A program made the position numbers and the translations under genes. From Rhodobacter sp. SGA-6-6 (lineage in GTDB: Bacteria > Pseudomonadota > Alphaproteobacteria > Rhodobacterales > Rhodobacteraceae): a stretch of 64,000 bases of DNA. The stretch is taken from NCBI RefSeq assembly GCF_011043545.1, contig NZ_JAAKGP010000001.1, positions 124,001 to 188,000 on the forward strand. Direction: 5' to 3'. The notes below the pieces were generated by a model. That model worked only from the letters and a program-made list of their open reading frames with translations, had not been told where the DNA came from and ran no database searches. The first letter of the stretch is position 1; each line of letters starts with the position of its first letter. Shown here one piece after another: positions 56,822 to 64,000 of this stretch.

Positions 56822-58045
56822 GTGAAGCTCGCCTATCTCGTCAACACCTATCCGCAGCCCTCGCACAGCTTCATCCGCCGCGAGGTGCAGGCGCTTGAGC
56901 GGATGGACTGGCAGATCCACCGCTTCGCCCTGCGCTCGGCCCGGGCGCAGCTGGTGGACCAGGCCGACATCGCCGAGGACGGGCGGACCGAGCATATCCT
57001 GGAACACGGGCTCTGGCCGATCCTGCGCCGGGCGATCCCCTTCGCTGCCCGCCGCCCCCGCGCCGCCGTCCGGGCGCTGCGGCTGGCGCTGGCCTGCGGC
57101 GCGCGGGGCGCGGGCGGGGCGCCCGGCACCGGCGGCCGGCTGCGGCACCTGGCCTACTGGCTGGAGGGCGCCTGGCTCGCCGCCCGCTGCCACGAGCTGC
57201 GGCTGCCGCATGTCCATGCCCATTTCGGCACCAATTCCGCCACCGTCGCCATGCTGGCGGCCGAGATCGGCGGGCTGCGCTTCTCGTTCACCACACACGG
57301 GCCCGAGGAATTCGACGCCCCCCGCGCCCATTCGCTGGGGGAAAAGGTGGCGCGGGCGGATTTCGCGGTGGCGATCTCCTTCTTCGGGCGCAGCCAGCTG
57401 TGCCGGTGGGCCGATGTGCGGCACTGGCAGAAACTGCATGTGGTGCATTGCGGCATCGAGCCCTGGCGCTTCCCCGCCCCCGCGGCGCTGCCCGAAGGCC
57501 CGCCGCGGCTGGTCGCCATCGGCCGACTGGCCGAGCAGAAGGGCTTTCCCCTGCTGGTCGAGGCGATGGCGCTGGTCGCCGCCGATCTGCCCGGCCTGCA
57601 CCTGACGCTGATCGGCGAGGGTCCGTTCCGGCCGCTGCTGGAACGCCAGATCGCCAGCGCCGGGCTGGAAGAGCGTATCACCCTGACCGGCTGGCTGGAC
57701 GAGGCCGCGGTGCGCGACCGGCTGGCGCAGGCCCATGCGCTGGTGCTGCCCTCCTTCGCCGAGGGCCTGCCGATGGTGGTGATGGAGGCTTTCGCCGCCG
57801 CCCGCCCGGTGATCGCCAGCGCCATCATGGGCGTGCCGGAGCTGGTAAGCCGCGACACCGGCTGGCTGGTGCCGGCGGGCGATCCGCAGGCGCTGGCCGA
57901 GGCGATCCGCGCCTTCGCCGCCACCCCGCCGGACCGGCTGGCCGCGATGGGGGCGCTGGCCCGCGACACCGTGCTGGCCCGCCACGACATCACCGCCGAG
58001 GCCGAGAAGCTGGCCGCCCTCTTCGCCTCCGGTGGCCGGCCATGA
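56822..58045 (+). CDS. Family 4 (GT-B) glycosyltransferase
   Basis: A 407-residue glycosyltransferase. N-terminal KLAYLVNTYPQPSHSFIRRE, acceptor region HVHAHFGTNSAT, and the C-terminal nucleotide-sugar site ERITLTGWLDEAAV...LPSFAEGLPMVVMEAFAA with the EGLPMVVMEA signature. The start is taken as GTG 56822, which matches the family N-terminus; an upstream ATG at 56708 would add a poorly conserved 38-residue extension. The stop overlaps the next transferase gene by four bases. Confidence 0.9.
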   Translation: MKLAYLVNTYPQPSHSFIRREVQALERMDWQIHRFALRSARAQLVDQADIAEDGRTEHILEHGLWPILRRAIPFAARRPRAAVRALRLALACGARGAGGAPGTGGRLRHLAYWLEGAWLAARCHELRLPHVHAHFGTNSATVAMLAAEIGGLRFSFTTHGPEEFDAPRAHSLGEKVARADFAVAISFFGRSQLCRWADVRHWQKLHVVHCGIEPWRFPAPAALPEGPPRLVAIGRLAEQKGFPLLVEAMALVAADLPGLHLTLIGEGPFRPLLERQIASAGLEERITLTGWLDEAAVRDRLAQAHALVLPSFAEGLPMVVMEAFAAARPVIASAIMGVPELVSRDTGWLVPAGDPQALAEAIRAFAATPPDRLAAMGALARDTVLARHDITAEAEKLAALFASGGRP

Positions 58046-58824
58046 GCCGCTTCGCCCTTGCCTGCGCCAGCCATTCCGAGGCGATCCTGCAGGCCAACCT
58101 CGCCCGCTCGCCCTGCCTTGCGGCGATGCCCCTTCATGTCGAACGCGATGCCCCCTCGGCCGCCGCAGCCTACAACCGCGCGCTGGACGCGACCGGGGCC
58201 GAGGTGGTGGTCTTCGCCCATCACGACGTCTACCTGCCGCAGGGCTGGGACCGGCTGCTGCAGGCAAGGCTGGCCGAGGTCGAGGCGCAGGACCCGGACT
58301 GGGCGCTTTACGGCAGCTTCGGCGTGGGGCTGGATGCCGCCCATATCGGGCCGGTCTGGTCCTCCTCCCTCGGCCAGATCGTCGGCCGGGTGCCGCTGGC
58401 GCCGGTGAAGGTGCAGAGCTACGACGAATTGCTGATCGTGCTGCGCCGCGCCTCCGGCCTGCGCTTCGACGACGCCCTGGGCGGCTGGCATTTCTACGGC
58501 ACCGACATCGTGGCCCAGGCCCGCGCCCGCGGGTTGCGGGCCTGGGCCGGGGCGCTGCCCTGCATCCACAACGACCGCTTCCACGAGGCGCTCGGCCCCG
58601 ATTTCGCCGCCGCCTACCGGGCGATGCAGCGGAAGTGGCGGCAGGCGCTGCCGCTGCGCAGCCCGATCACCAAGATCAGCCGCTCGGGCCTGCACCTGAT
58701 CCGCGACACCTGGAAGGCCCGCGGCTCGAAGGAGTTCCGCGAGGGCATGGCGCTGGACACCGGCACCCCGGTGGAGGTCCTGGCCGCCCGCTGCGGCTGG
58801 TCCGACCTGACCGCCAGCGCCTGA
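58042..58824 (+). CDS. GT-A-like glycosyltransferase (StrF-type family)
   Basis: A 260-residue soluble protein. AAAAYNRALDATGAEVVVFA then HHDVYLPQGWDRLL resembles the small StrF-like glycosyltransferase group, with the HHDV taking the metal-site place. HNDRFHEAL near residue 175 may supply a C-terminal metal ligand. Overlap with the GT-B gene by four bases implies that both act on the same glycan. The family call rests on the central block; the donor is unknown. Confidence 0.65.
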   Translation: MSRFALACASHSEAILQANLARSPCLAAMPLHVERDAPSAAAAYNRALDATGAEVVVFAHHDVYLPQGWDRLLQARLAEVEAQDPDWALYGSFGVGLDAAHIGPVWSSSLGQIVGRVPLAPVKVQSYDELLIVLRRASGLRFDDALGGWHFYGTDIVAQARARGLRAWAGALPCIHNDRFHEALGPDFAAAYRAMQRKWRQALPLRSPITKISRSGLHLIRDTWKARGSKEFREGMALDTGTPVEVLAARCGWSDLTASA

Positions 58825-58826
58825 CC

Positions 58827-59216
58827 TCAGGGCGCCGGCTGTTCCTCCAGCACCTTCCGCGCCGCCCGGAAGCATTCCAGCGCCTGCGGCACGCCGCAGT
58901 AGATGCCGATCACATGCAGGATGGCGCGGATTTCCTCGCGGGTGACGCCGTTGGTGATCGCGCCCCGGCAATGCAGTTCCCATTCGTGCATCTTGCCGAG
59001 CGCGCCCAGCATCGCGAGGTTCAGCATCGACCGGGTCTTCGGCGGCAGCGTGTCGTCACCCCAGCCGAAGCCCCAGCACCAGGCGGTCATCGCCTCCTGG
59101 AACGGGCGCGAGAAATCGTCGGCCGCGGCCAGGTTCCGCTCCACATAGCCCGCACCCAGCGTCGCCTTCCGCTGGTCGAGACCTTTCAGGAAAAGATCCT
59201 CGTCGAATATCGTCAT
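58827..59216 (-). CDS. Carboxymuconolactone decarboxylase family protein
   Basis: A 129-residue all-helical protein with PPKTRSMLNLAMLGALGKMHEWELHCRGAITNGV split over two helices, and EEIRAILHVIGIYCGVPQALECFR, as in 4-carboxymuconolactone decarboxylases. It lacks the CxxC of AhpD peroxidases. ATG 59214-59216 starts it, and its 3' end meets the GT gene with 2 bp between. Its 5' end is divergent from the operon starting at 59326, sharing the operator region. It probably acts with that catabolic operon rather than in polysaccharide synthesis. Confidence 0.9.
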   Translation of the reverse strand: MTIFDEDLFLKGLDQRKATLGAGYVERNLAAADDFSRPFQEAMTAWCWGFGWGDDTLPPKTRSMLNLAMLGALGKMHEWELHCRGAITNGVTREEIRAILHVIGIYCGVPQALECFRAARKVLEEQPAP

Positions 59217-59260
59217 GCCTTCGCTCCCGTCGCAATCCCACCACCGCCGTCTTCCGATCG

Positions 59261-59313
59261 GCGATGTTGACATGCTAACGCATGGTATGCCAACAGTCGA
59301 TATGTCATCATAT
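59261..59313. promoter_or_regulatory. Divergent promoter with two operator-like palindromes
   Basis: Inverted repeat GTTGACATGC (59266-59275) and GTATGCCAAC (59285-59294), 8 of 10 pairs, overlapping a perfect CATGC-TAAC-GCATG (59271-59284). A second perfect palindrome ATATG-TCAT-CATAT lies at 59300-59313. The stretch is AT-rich against the surrounding DNA. It sits between divergent starts at 59216 and 59326. The appearance suits a GntR- or TetR-type repressor; none is encoded in the window. Confidence 0.6.
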
Positions 59314-59325
59314 ACGAGAGAGGCC

Positions 59326-59928
59326 ATGAGCGTCGCCATCCGCAAAACCCTGCTGCTGACCGAGACGGTGCTGATCGAGGGCGGGCGGCCCGCCGCTGTT
59401 CCGCAGCGCCTCTTCACCGCCGCGGCGGTGCTGAAGAACCCCTGGGCGGGGTTGGGATTCGTCGAGGACCTGAAGCCCGCGATCCAGGAAGCCGCGCCGG
59501 TTCTGGGCAACCTGCTGACCGGGATGATCCTCGAGGCGGCCGGCTCGGGCGAGGCGGTCGAAGCCTATGGCAAGGCCGCCATCGTCGGCCTGGACGGCGA
59601 GATCGAACATGCCTCGGCGCTGATCCACACGCTGCATTTCGGCAACCCCTACCGCAGCGCTGTCGGCGCCAAGAGCTATCTTTCCTTCTGCAACACCCGC
59701 GGCCCGGCCAATGCGCCGCTGATGATTCCGCTGATGGACAAGAACGACGGCGGCCGCCGGTCGCATTACCTGACCATCCAGACCTCGATCCCGGATGCGC
59801 CCGCGGCGGACGAGATCGTCGTGGCGCTCGGAGCCGCCATCGGCGGGCGGCCCCATCACCGCATCGGCGACCGCTATCAGGACCTCAAGGACCTCGGGCA
59901 TGACCTCGCCAACCCTGCCGCGGTCTGA
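59326..59928 (+). CDS. Amino acid synthesis family (PF06684-like) protein
   Basis: A 200-residue protein: SVAIRKTLLLTETVLIEGGR, LKNPWAG, then MILEAAGSGEAVEAYGKAAIVG and GEIEHASALIHTLHFGNPYR, and IPLMDKNDGGRRSHYLT. These blocks match the poorly characterised amino-acid-synthesis family. The reaction is unknown; family members occur in catabolic operons for ring or amide compounds. A GAGAGAGG ribosome site precedes ATG 59326. It overlaps the hydrolase gene by 29 bp. Confidence 0.85.
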   Translation: MSVAIRKTLLLTETVLIEGGRPAAVPQRLFTAAAVLKNPWAGLGFVEDLKPAIQEAAPVLGNLLTGMILEAAGSGEAVEAYGKAAIVGLDGEIEHASALIHTLHFGNPYRSAVGAKSYLSFCNTRGPANAPLMIPLMDKNDGGRRSHYLTIQTSIPDAPAADEIVVALGAAIGGRPHHRIGDRYQDLKDLGHDLANPAAV

Positions 59929-60742
59929 GACGGCGGGCATCGCCTGCCACATGCGCGGCGAGGGCGAGCCCCTCGTCCTGCTGCATGGCGTGGGGATGCG
60001 GATCGAGGCCTGGGGGCCGCAGCTGGACGCGCTGTCGCGCACGCATCGGGTGATCGCGCTGGACCTGCCGGGGCACGGCGGGTCGGCGGCGCTGCCGGAA
60101 GGGTCGGACCTGCCGGCCTTCGTGGCCTGGCTGGGGCGGGCGCTGGATGCCCTGGGGCTGGCGCGGGTGAACCTGGCGGGCCATTCGATGGGGGCGCTGA
60201 TCGCCGGCGGCACAGTCGCCGAATTCGGTGACCGCATCCTGCGGGTGGCGCTGCTGAACGGCGTCCGCTGCCGCACCGAGGCCGCCCGCGCCGCGGTGCT
60301 GTCCCGCGTGCGCGAGATCGCCGAGGGCGCGGTGCCGGACGTGGAAGGCCCGCTCCTGCGCTGGTTCGGCGATGCGCCCGAGGCCGTGGGCTACCGCGAT
60401 CTGGCGCGCGACTGGCTGGCGCAGATGGACCGGCGGTCCTATCTGACCGCCTACCGCGCCTTCGCCACCGGCGACCGGACCTATGCCGACTGCTGGCCGG
60501 ACTGCCGCTGCCCGGCGCTGTTCATCACCGGCGCGGGGGACCCGAATTCCACCCCGGCCATGAGCCTCGACATGGCGGCCCTTGCGCCGGCGGGAAAGGC
60601 GGTGATCGTGGAGGGGCACCGCCATGTGGTGAACCTGACCGCCCCGGCCGCCGTCAACGCGCATCTGTCGGCCTGGCTGGCGCAGCCCGTCGCCGGGGAG
60701 GAGGGCCCGATGGAAAACGCCCGAACGGGTTCAGGAAGATGA
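59900..60742 (+). CDS. Alpha/beta fold hydrolase
   Basis: A 280-residue hydrolase: oxyanion region VLLHGVGMRIEAWGPQ, nucleophile GHSMGAL with Ser near residue 97, acid FITGAGDPNSTP near 215, and catalytic His in VEGHRHVVNLT near 240. Layout resembles RutD and other C-C or C-N bond hydrolases of catabolic operons. ATG 59900 lies within the preceding gene, and the stop overlaps the next gene by four bases. Confidence 0.92.
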   Translation: MTSPTLPRSETAGIACHMRGEGEPLVLLHGVGMRIEAWGPQLDALSRTHRVIALDLPGHGGSAALPEGSDLPAFVAWLGRALDALGLARVNLAGHSMGALIAGGTVAEFGDRILRVALLNGVRCRTEAARAAVLSRVREIAEGAVPDVEGPLLRWFGDAPEAVGYRDLARDWLAQMDRRSYLTAYRAFATGDRTYADCWPDCRCPALFITGAGDPNSTPAMSLDMAALAPAGKAVIVEGHRHVVNLTAPAAVNAHLSAWLAQPVAGEEGPMENARTGSGR

Positions 60743-62532
60743 CGGACACCGCATTCCCGCTGCCGAAACCCGCCCTCCTGACCGCAGACTGGCTGCGGGC
60801 GCAGGGCGTGGAGGACGGCGAAGGCTTCTGGCGCGCCCTGCGGCCGGAAGCGGTGGTCTGCGCGCCGGCGACGATGCGGGCCGCCAAGTCGACGCGGCTC
60901 GGCTTCACCAATTCGCTGATGCGGCGGATGCGGCGCGAGGGCTGGACGATCACCCTGCGCCTGTCCGACCTGCAGGCCACCGGCGAAGGAATGATCGTCT
61001 ACGACATCGCCGCCGGAGAACGGGCCTTCACCTTCCTCGCCTGGTGCGAGGCCGGCGGCGAGGAGGACCGGCTGGGCCGGTTCTACGAGGTCGATTACGA
61101 CTTCTACGGCAGCCTGCGCGAGGGCAGGACGCCGACCGCACAGGCCCGCGACGAGGCGGAGCGGATGCGCCGCAACGTCTGGAGGGGACGGACCGACAAC
61201 GGCTGCCTGGGCTGGACGGTGGCCAACCGCTCGAAACGCCTGTTCGCCGACGTGGTGGAGACCCTGGCCGCCGGCCGCCAGCCGGACCCTGGCCGCATCG
61301 CCGAGGGCGGCGGCTATATCCTGCGCAATGCCGGCTGGTATGGCAACGGCCGCCACGGGTCGCGCTCCTGGCTGTCGCTGCCGGCGGACCATCCCTTCGC
61401 CGCGCCCTATCACGTCGATCTCTTCGCGCTCTACATGTGGCGCCTGGTCGCCGCCGAGGCCGCCAATACCATCGCGGCACGGCGCGCGCCGCAGCGGGCG
61501 GTGCGGCTGGACGCGGGCATCGCGGGCTATCTCGGGGTCGGCAATTCCTCGGGGATCGGCATGGTGGCCACCCTCGTCCGCTGGCCGACCTGGTTCGCCA
61601 GCTACAATGTCCTGCGCGAGACGGTGATCGCCCGGGCGGTGATCCGCGACAGCGTGGCGCCGGAGGCCGCCGCGCGGATGGCCGGCCTGCTGGCGCAGAC
61701 CATCGCCTTCTACGACCGCCAGCCCGCCAGCGACCTGCCGGGGATCGAAAGCCCGGCCGGGCTGAGCCGCGGTCTGGCCCGGCTGGCCGAAACCCTCCGG
61801 GCACGGGTGCAGGCGAAGGACATGGGCTTCCTGTGGCGCGACCTGGCCGAAGCGGCGAAGGCGGCGGGCTCGGCCGAGGTGTCCGAACAGTTCAACGCCC
61901 TGCTGATCGAGGTCGAGGCCGAATTCGCCGATGCCGTCGAGGGCCTGCTCGGCGCGCTGATGAACACGCCGCGCGGCATCGACCCCGCGGCGACGGCCGG
62001 GGACATCCGCCGGATCATCGCCGGGCGCTACGGCTGGGCCTTGGCGCTGGACCTGACCACGCCGGAAAGCCGGGCGCATTTCTGGTATAAATCCGAGGAG
62101 AACGGCGAGAACCGCCGTGGCGAGCGCGCCGTCGATGCCGGGGCCGAGCGCGAGACCTTCGTCGATGTCGCCGGGATCGTGCAGGAGCTGGACCGCAGGC
62201 TCGCGGCGCTGCCGGCCGAGACACCCATCGCCGATTTCCTGCTGACCTGGCCGGAATATACCAATGCGGTCGCGCGCATCCTGCTGGCGACCCGGCTGCC
62301 CTACAGCGAGGTGCAAGCCAACATCCTTCACCGCGACTTCCTGCCGATGGACGGCATACGCTATCTGCTCAGCATCTACGGATTGCAATATTCGCTGCCC
62401 TACAGCACCCGCTGGGTCCGGGGGGTGTTCTACCAGGGCGCGCCGCTGCCCGGCGCGGACGGCAGGCTGCAGTCCGATCCCGCGATCTTCCCGGTGCTCG
62501 ATCTGCCCCGCCCCGAGGAGGTTTCGGCATGA
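60739..62532 (+). CDS. 597-aa protein of unknown function
   Basis: No family was recognised. The protein is soluble, mixed helical, without signal or membrane segment. Notable stretches: ATMRAAKSTRLGFTNSLMRRM and WTITLRLSDLQATGEGMIVYD near the N-terminus; YILRNAGWYGNGRHGSRSWLSL and GIAGYLGVGNSSGIGMVAT in the middle; a charged SEENGENRRGERAVDAG near 455; FLPMDGIRYLLSIYGLQYSLPY near the end. No P-loop, Rossmann loop or metal motif is obvious. Four-base overlaps on both sides make it a core operon member, possibly an enzyme on the same substrate as the hydrolase. Confidence 0.85.
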   Translation: MTDTAFPLPKPALLTADWLRAQGVEDGEGFWRALRPEAVVCAPATMRAAKSTRLGFTNSLMRRMRREGWTITLRLSDLQATGEGMIVYDIAAGERAFTFLAWCEAGGEEDRLGRFYEVDYDFYGSLREGRTPTAQARDEAERMRRNVWRGRTDNGCLGWTVANRSKRLFADVVETLAAGRQPDPGRIAEGGGYILRNAGWYGNGRHGSRSWLSLPADHPFAAPYHVDLFALYMWRLVAAEAANTIAARRAPQRAVRLDAGIAGYLGVGNSSGIGMVATLVRWPTWFASYNVLRETVIARAVIRDSVAPEAAARMAGLLAQTIAFYDRQPASDLPGIESPAGLSRGLARLAETLRARVQAKDMGFLWRDLAEAAKAAGSAEVSEQFNALLIEVEAEFADAVEGLLGALMNTPRGIDPAATAGDIRRIIAGRYGWALALDLTTPESRAHFWYKSEENGENRRGERAVDAGAERETFVDVAGIVQELDRRLAALPAETPIADFLLTWPEYTNAVARILLATRLPYSEVQANILHRDFLPMDGIRYLLSIYGLQYSLPYSTRWVRGVFYQGAPLPGADGRLQSDPAIFPVLDLPRPEEVSA

Positions 62533-63251
62533 GGGTCTCTTACGGCGAGATGCGCCGCGCCGCGGTCGATGCATTGCGCGGTCTGGGCCTCGGCTTCGGC
62601 CAGGCGGAGGATGCGGTGGAGGCGCTGCTGGTCACCCAGGCCGCCTTCGGCCGCGGCTACGGCCTGATCCGGCTGGCCGAGGCCGCGCGCGACGACAGCC
62701 GCCCGCGGCCGGCGCCGGAAAGCACGGGCAACGGGCAGGAGCGGATCGACCTGCGGGGCGCGACGCTTCTGCCCTGGGCCGAGCGCATCGCCGACCTTCT
62801 GCGCGCGCGCCATGCGACGGGCAATGGGTCGCACCGGCTGGAGGTTGCCGGGACCGCCGGAGGCTGGGTGCTGCCGCAGATTGCGCGGCGACTGGCGCTG
62901 GCCGGGATCGCCAGCCGCATCGAATGGGCCGCGCCGCAGGGGGGCCATCCCGACGAGGCCGGATCGTTCCTCTGCTTCGGCGGGCTTGCCGGGCTGGCGC
63001 CGGGACAGGTGATGCTGGCGCATCGGCAGGCGCCCGCGGGTGCCGCCGGCCGCGCCGGGATCGTCACCGGCCCCGAGGCCGCTTCCGGCCTTCCCGCCGG
63101 GGCGCGGATGGTCGATCTCGACGCGGCGCTGGCCGGCTTCATCGCGGAGGGGCTGCCGGTCGACGCCGCGGAACATGCGCAATGGTTCGCGGAAATCGCG
63201 GCGCGCGTGCGCCTGCCGACTTCCGAGCGGTCGCGCGCGCAGGCAGGATAA
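62529..63251 (+). CDS. DUF3726-like protein
   Basis: A 240-residue protein. The N-terminus MRVSYGEMRRAAVDALRGLG with GQAEDAVEALLVTQAAFGRG resembles DUF3726 proteins. The middle contains the glycine-rich GLAGLAPGQVMLAH, and no catalytic motif is evident. Function unknown. ATG 62529 overlaps the preceding stop by four bases, and the aldo/keto reductase follows after 4 bp, so the substrate is probably shared along the operon. Confidence 0.7.
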   Translation: MRVSYGEMRRAAVDALRGLGLGFGQAEDAVEALLVTQAAFGRGYGLIRLAEAARDDSRPRPAPESTGNGQERIDLRGATLLPWAERIADLLRARHATGNGSHRLEVAGTAGGWVLPQIARRLALAGIASRIEWAAPQGGHPDEAGSFLCFGGLAGLAPGQVMLAHRQAPAGAAGRAGIVTGPEAASGLPAGARMVDLDAALAGFIAEGLPVDAAEHAQWFAEIAARVRLPTSERSRAQAG

Positions 63252-63255
63252 GAAG

Positions 63256-64000
63256 ATGGACCATGTGACCCTCGGCAGATCCTCGTTGAAAGTGTCGCGC
63301 CTGTGCTTCGGCATGATGGGCATGGGCGCGAAATCCTGGCGCGACTGGGTGCTGGAACGCGAGGAGGCGCTGCCGCTTCTCGACGCCGCCTGCGCCGCCG
63401 GATTTAATTTCTTCGACACCTGCGATTTCTATTCGGCGGGCGCCAGCGAGGAAATCCTCGGCGAATTCATGGCCAGCCGCGGCAACCGCAACCAGATCGT
63501 GGTGGCCACCAAGCTGGGCAATCCGATGGAAAAGGGGCCGAATGGCCGCGGCTATTCGCGCAAGCATATCGTGGAGGCGGTCGAAGCCTCGCTGCGGCGG
63601 CTGAAGACCGACCGGATCGACCTGTGCCAGACCCATATCTGGGACACCTCGACCAATCTCGAGGAAATGGTCGAGGCTTTCGATCTTCTGGTCCGGCAGG
63701 GAAAGGTGCTTTATCTCGGCGCCACCGACATTCCCTGCTGGCAATTGGCCAGGGCGGTCTATCACGCGCGCTGCGGCCGGCTGGCGGGATTCGCATCGCT
63801 GCAATTGCACTACAATGCGATCTGGCGCGAGGACGAACGCGACCTGCTGCCCTTCGCGGCGCAGGAAGGGCTTGGCCTGATGCCCTACAGCCCGATGGGG
63901 CGCGGTTTCCTGACCGGGCCGCATTGGGCGGCGCGGGAAACCCTGCGGTCGCGCAGCGACGATTATGCCTGGAAACTCTACGGCCGCGACAGCGACCACC
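63256..64000 (+). CDS. Aldo/keto reductase (partial, 3' end outside)
   Basis: First 248 residues of an NADPH-dependent reductase. N-terminus DHVTLGRSSLKVSRLCFGMM; GFNFFDTCDFYSAGASEEILGE with the catalytic Asp and Tyr; VVATKLGNP with the Lys; DLCQTHIWD with His; GATDIPCWQLARAV and LMPYSPMGRGFLTG near the edge. Truncated by the window boundary, not broken. It would reduce a carbonyl intermediate of the pathway encoded upstream. Confidence 0.95.
   Translation, partial: MDHVTLGRSSLKVSRLCFGMMGMGAKSWRDWVLEREEALPLLDAACAAGFNFFDTCDFYSAGASEEILGEFMASRGNRNQIVVATKLGNPMEKGPNGRGYSRKHIVEAVEASLRRLKTDRIDLCQTHIWDTSTNLEEMVEAFDLLVRQGKVLYLGATDIPCWQLARAVYHARCGRLAGFASLQLHYNAIWREDERDLLPFAAQEGLGLMPYSPMGRGFLTGPHWAARETLRSRSDDYAWKLYGRDSDH

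Overview
The window looks like chromosomal DNA from a high-GC alphaproteobacterium of the Rhodobacteraceae (Rhodobacter/Paracoccus-like). The evidence is gene content and layout: an R. capsulatus-style xdhABC, an fdsGBA-fdhD-fdsD formate dehydrogenase operon, hisS-hisZ-hisG, and the uvrC...pgsA-moaD-moaE order. GC bias is so strong that very long open frames run antisense to most real genes; these were discarded. No rRNA, tRNA, CRISPR array or insertion sequence was seen.

Layout. (1) 1-7881, minus strand: two ABC permeases, a two-domain ATP-binding protein, then xdhC, xdhB and xdhA, a purine/nucleoside uptake and xanthine oxidation unit. (2) 8105-15442: dnaE, slyX (minus), hisS-hisZ-hisG. (3) 15503-22435, minus: moaE, moaD, pgsA, a PAS-domain protein, uvrC, a pteridine-reductase-like SDR, a 56-aa zinc-knuckle membrane protein and an S49 peptidase. 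(4) 22545-29403, plus: a LysR regulator, then fdsG-fdsB-fdsA-fdhD-fdsD with an inverted-repeat operator candidate at the start. (5) 29381-42212, minus: a small membrane protein, then a compact biosynthetic operon transcribed PKS, glycosyltransferase, NRPS, phosphopantetheinyl transferase. (6) 42417-58824: an exopolysaccharide region with glycosyltransferases, a Wzy/ligase-type membrane protein, a WecG/TagA transferase, a CpsD-like ATPase, a Wzz-like co-polymerase, an ExoY/WcaJ-type initiating transferase, the complete dTDP-rhamnose pathway with an embedded YdcF-like protein, and a Wzx-like flippase. (7) 58827-64000: a carboxymuconolactone decarboxylase-like gene divergent from a plus-strand operon encoding an amino-acid-synthesis-family protein, an alpha/beta hydrolase, an unrecognised 597-aa protein, a DUF3726-like protein and an aldo/keto reductase cut by the window edge.

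How it fits together. Molybdenum-enzyme genes recur (xdhABC, moaDE, fds, fdhD). The most unusual system is the operon at 29705-42212. Its 1501-aa NRPS reads formyltransferase, degenerate condensation remnant, adenylation domain interrupted by a luciferase-like monooxygenase, and carrier protein. The adenylation pocket reads like glycine. It is paired with a single-module PKS (KS-AT-KR-DH-ACP-TE), a glycosyltransferase and a PPTase, directly beside the polysaccharide locus. This suggests a small oxidised formyl-aminoacyl polyketide that is glycosylated or attached to a surface glycan.

Non-coding structure includes a repeated ~197-bp element with identical stems in two places 32 kb apart, a dispersed palindrome that in one copy encodes the C-terminus of XdhB, and operator-like inverted repeats ahead of uvrC, fdsG and the 59.3-kb divergent promoter.
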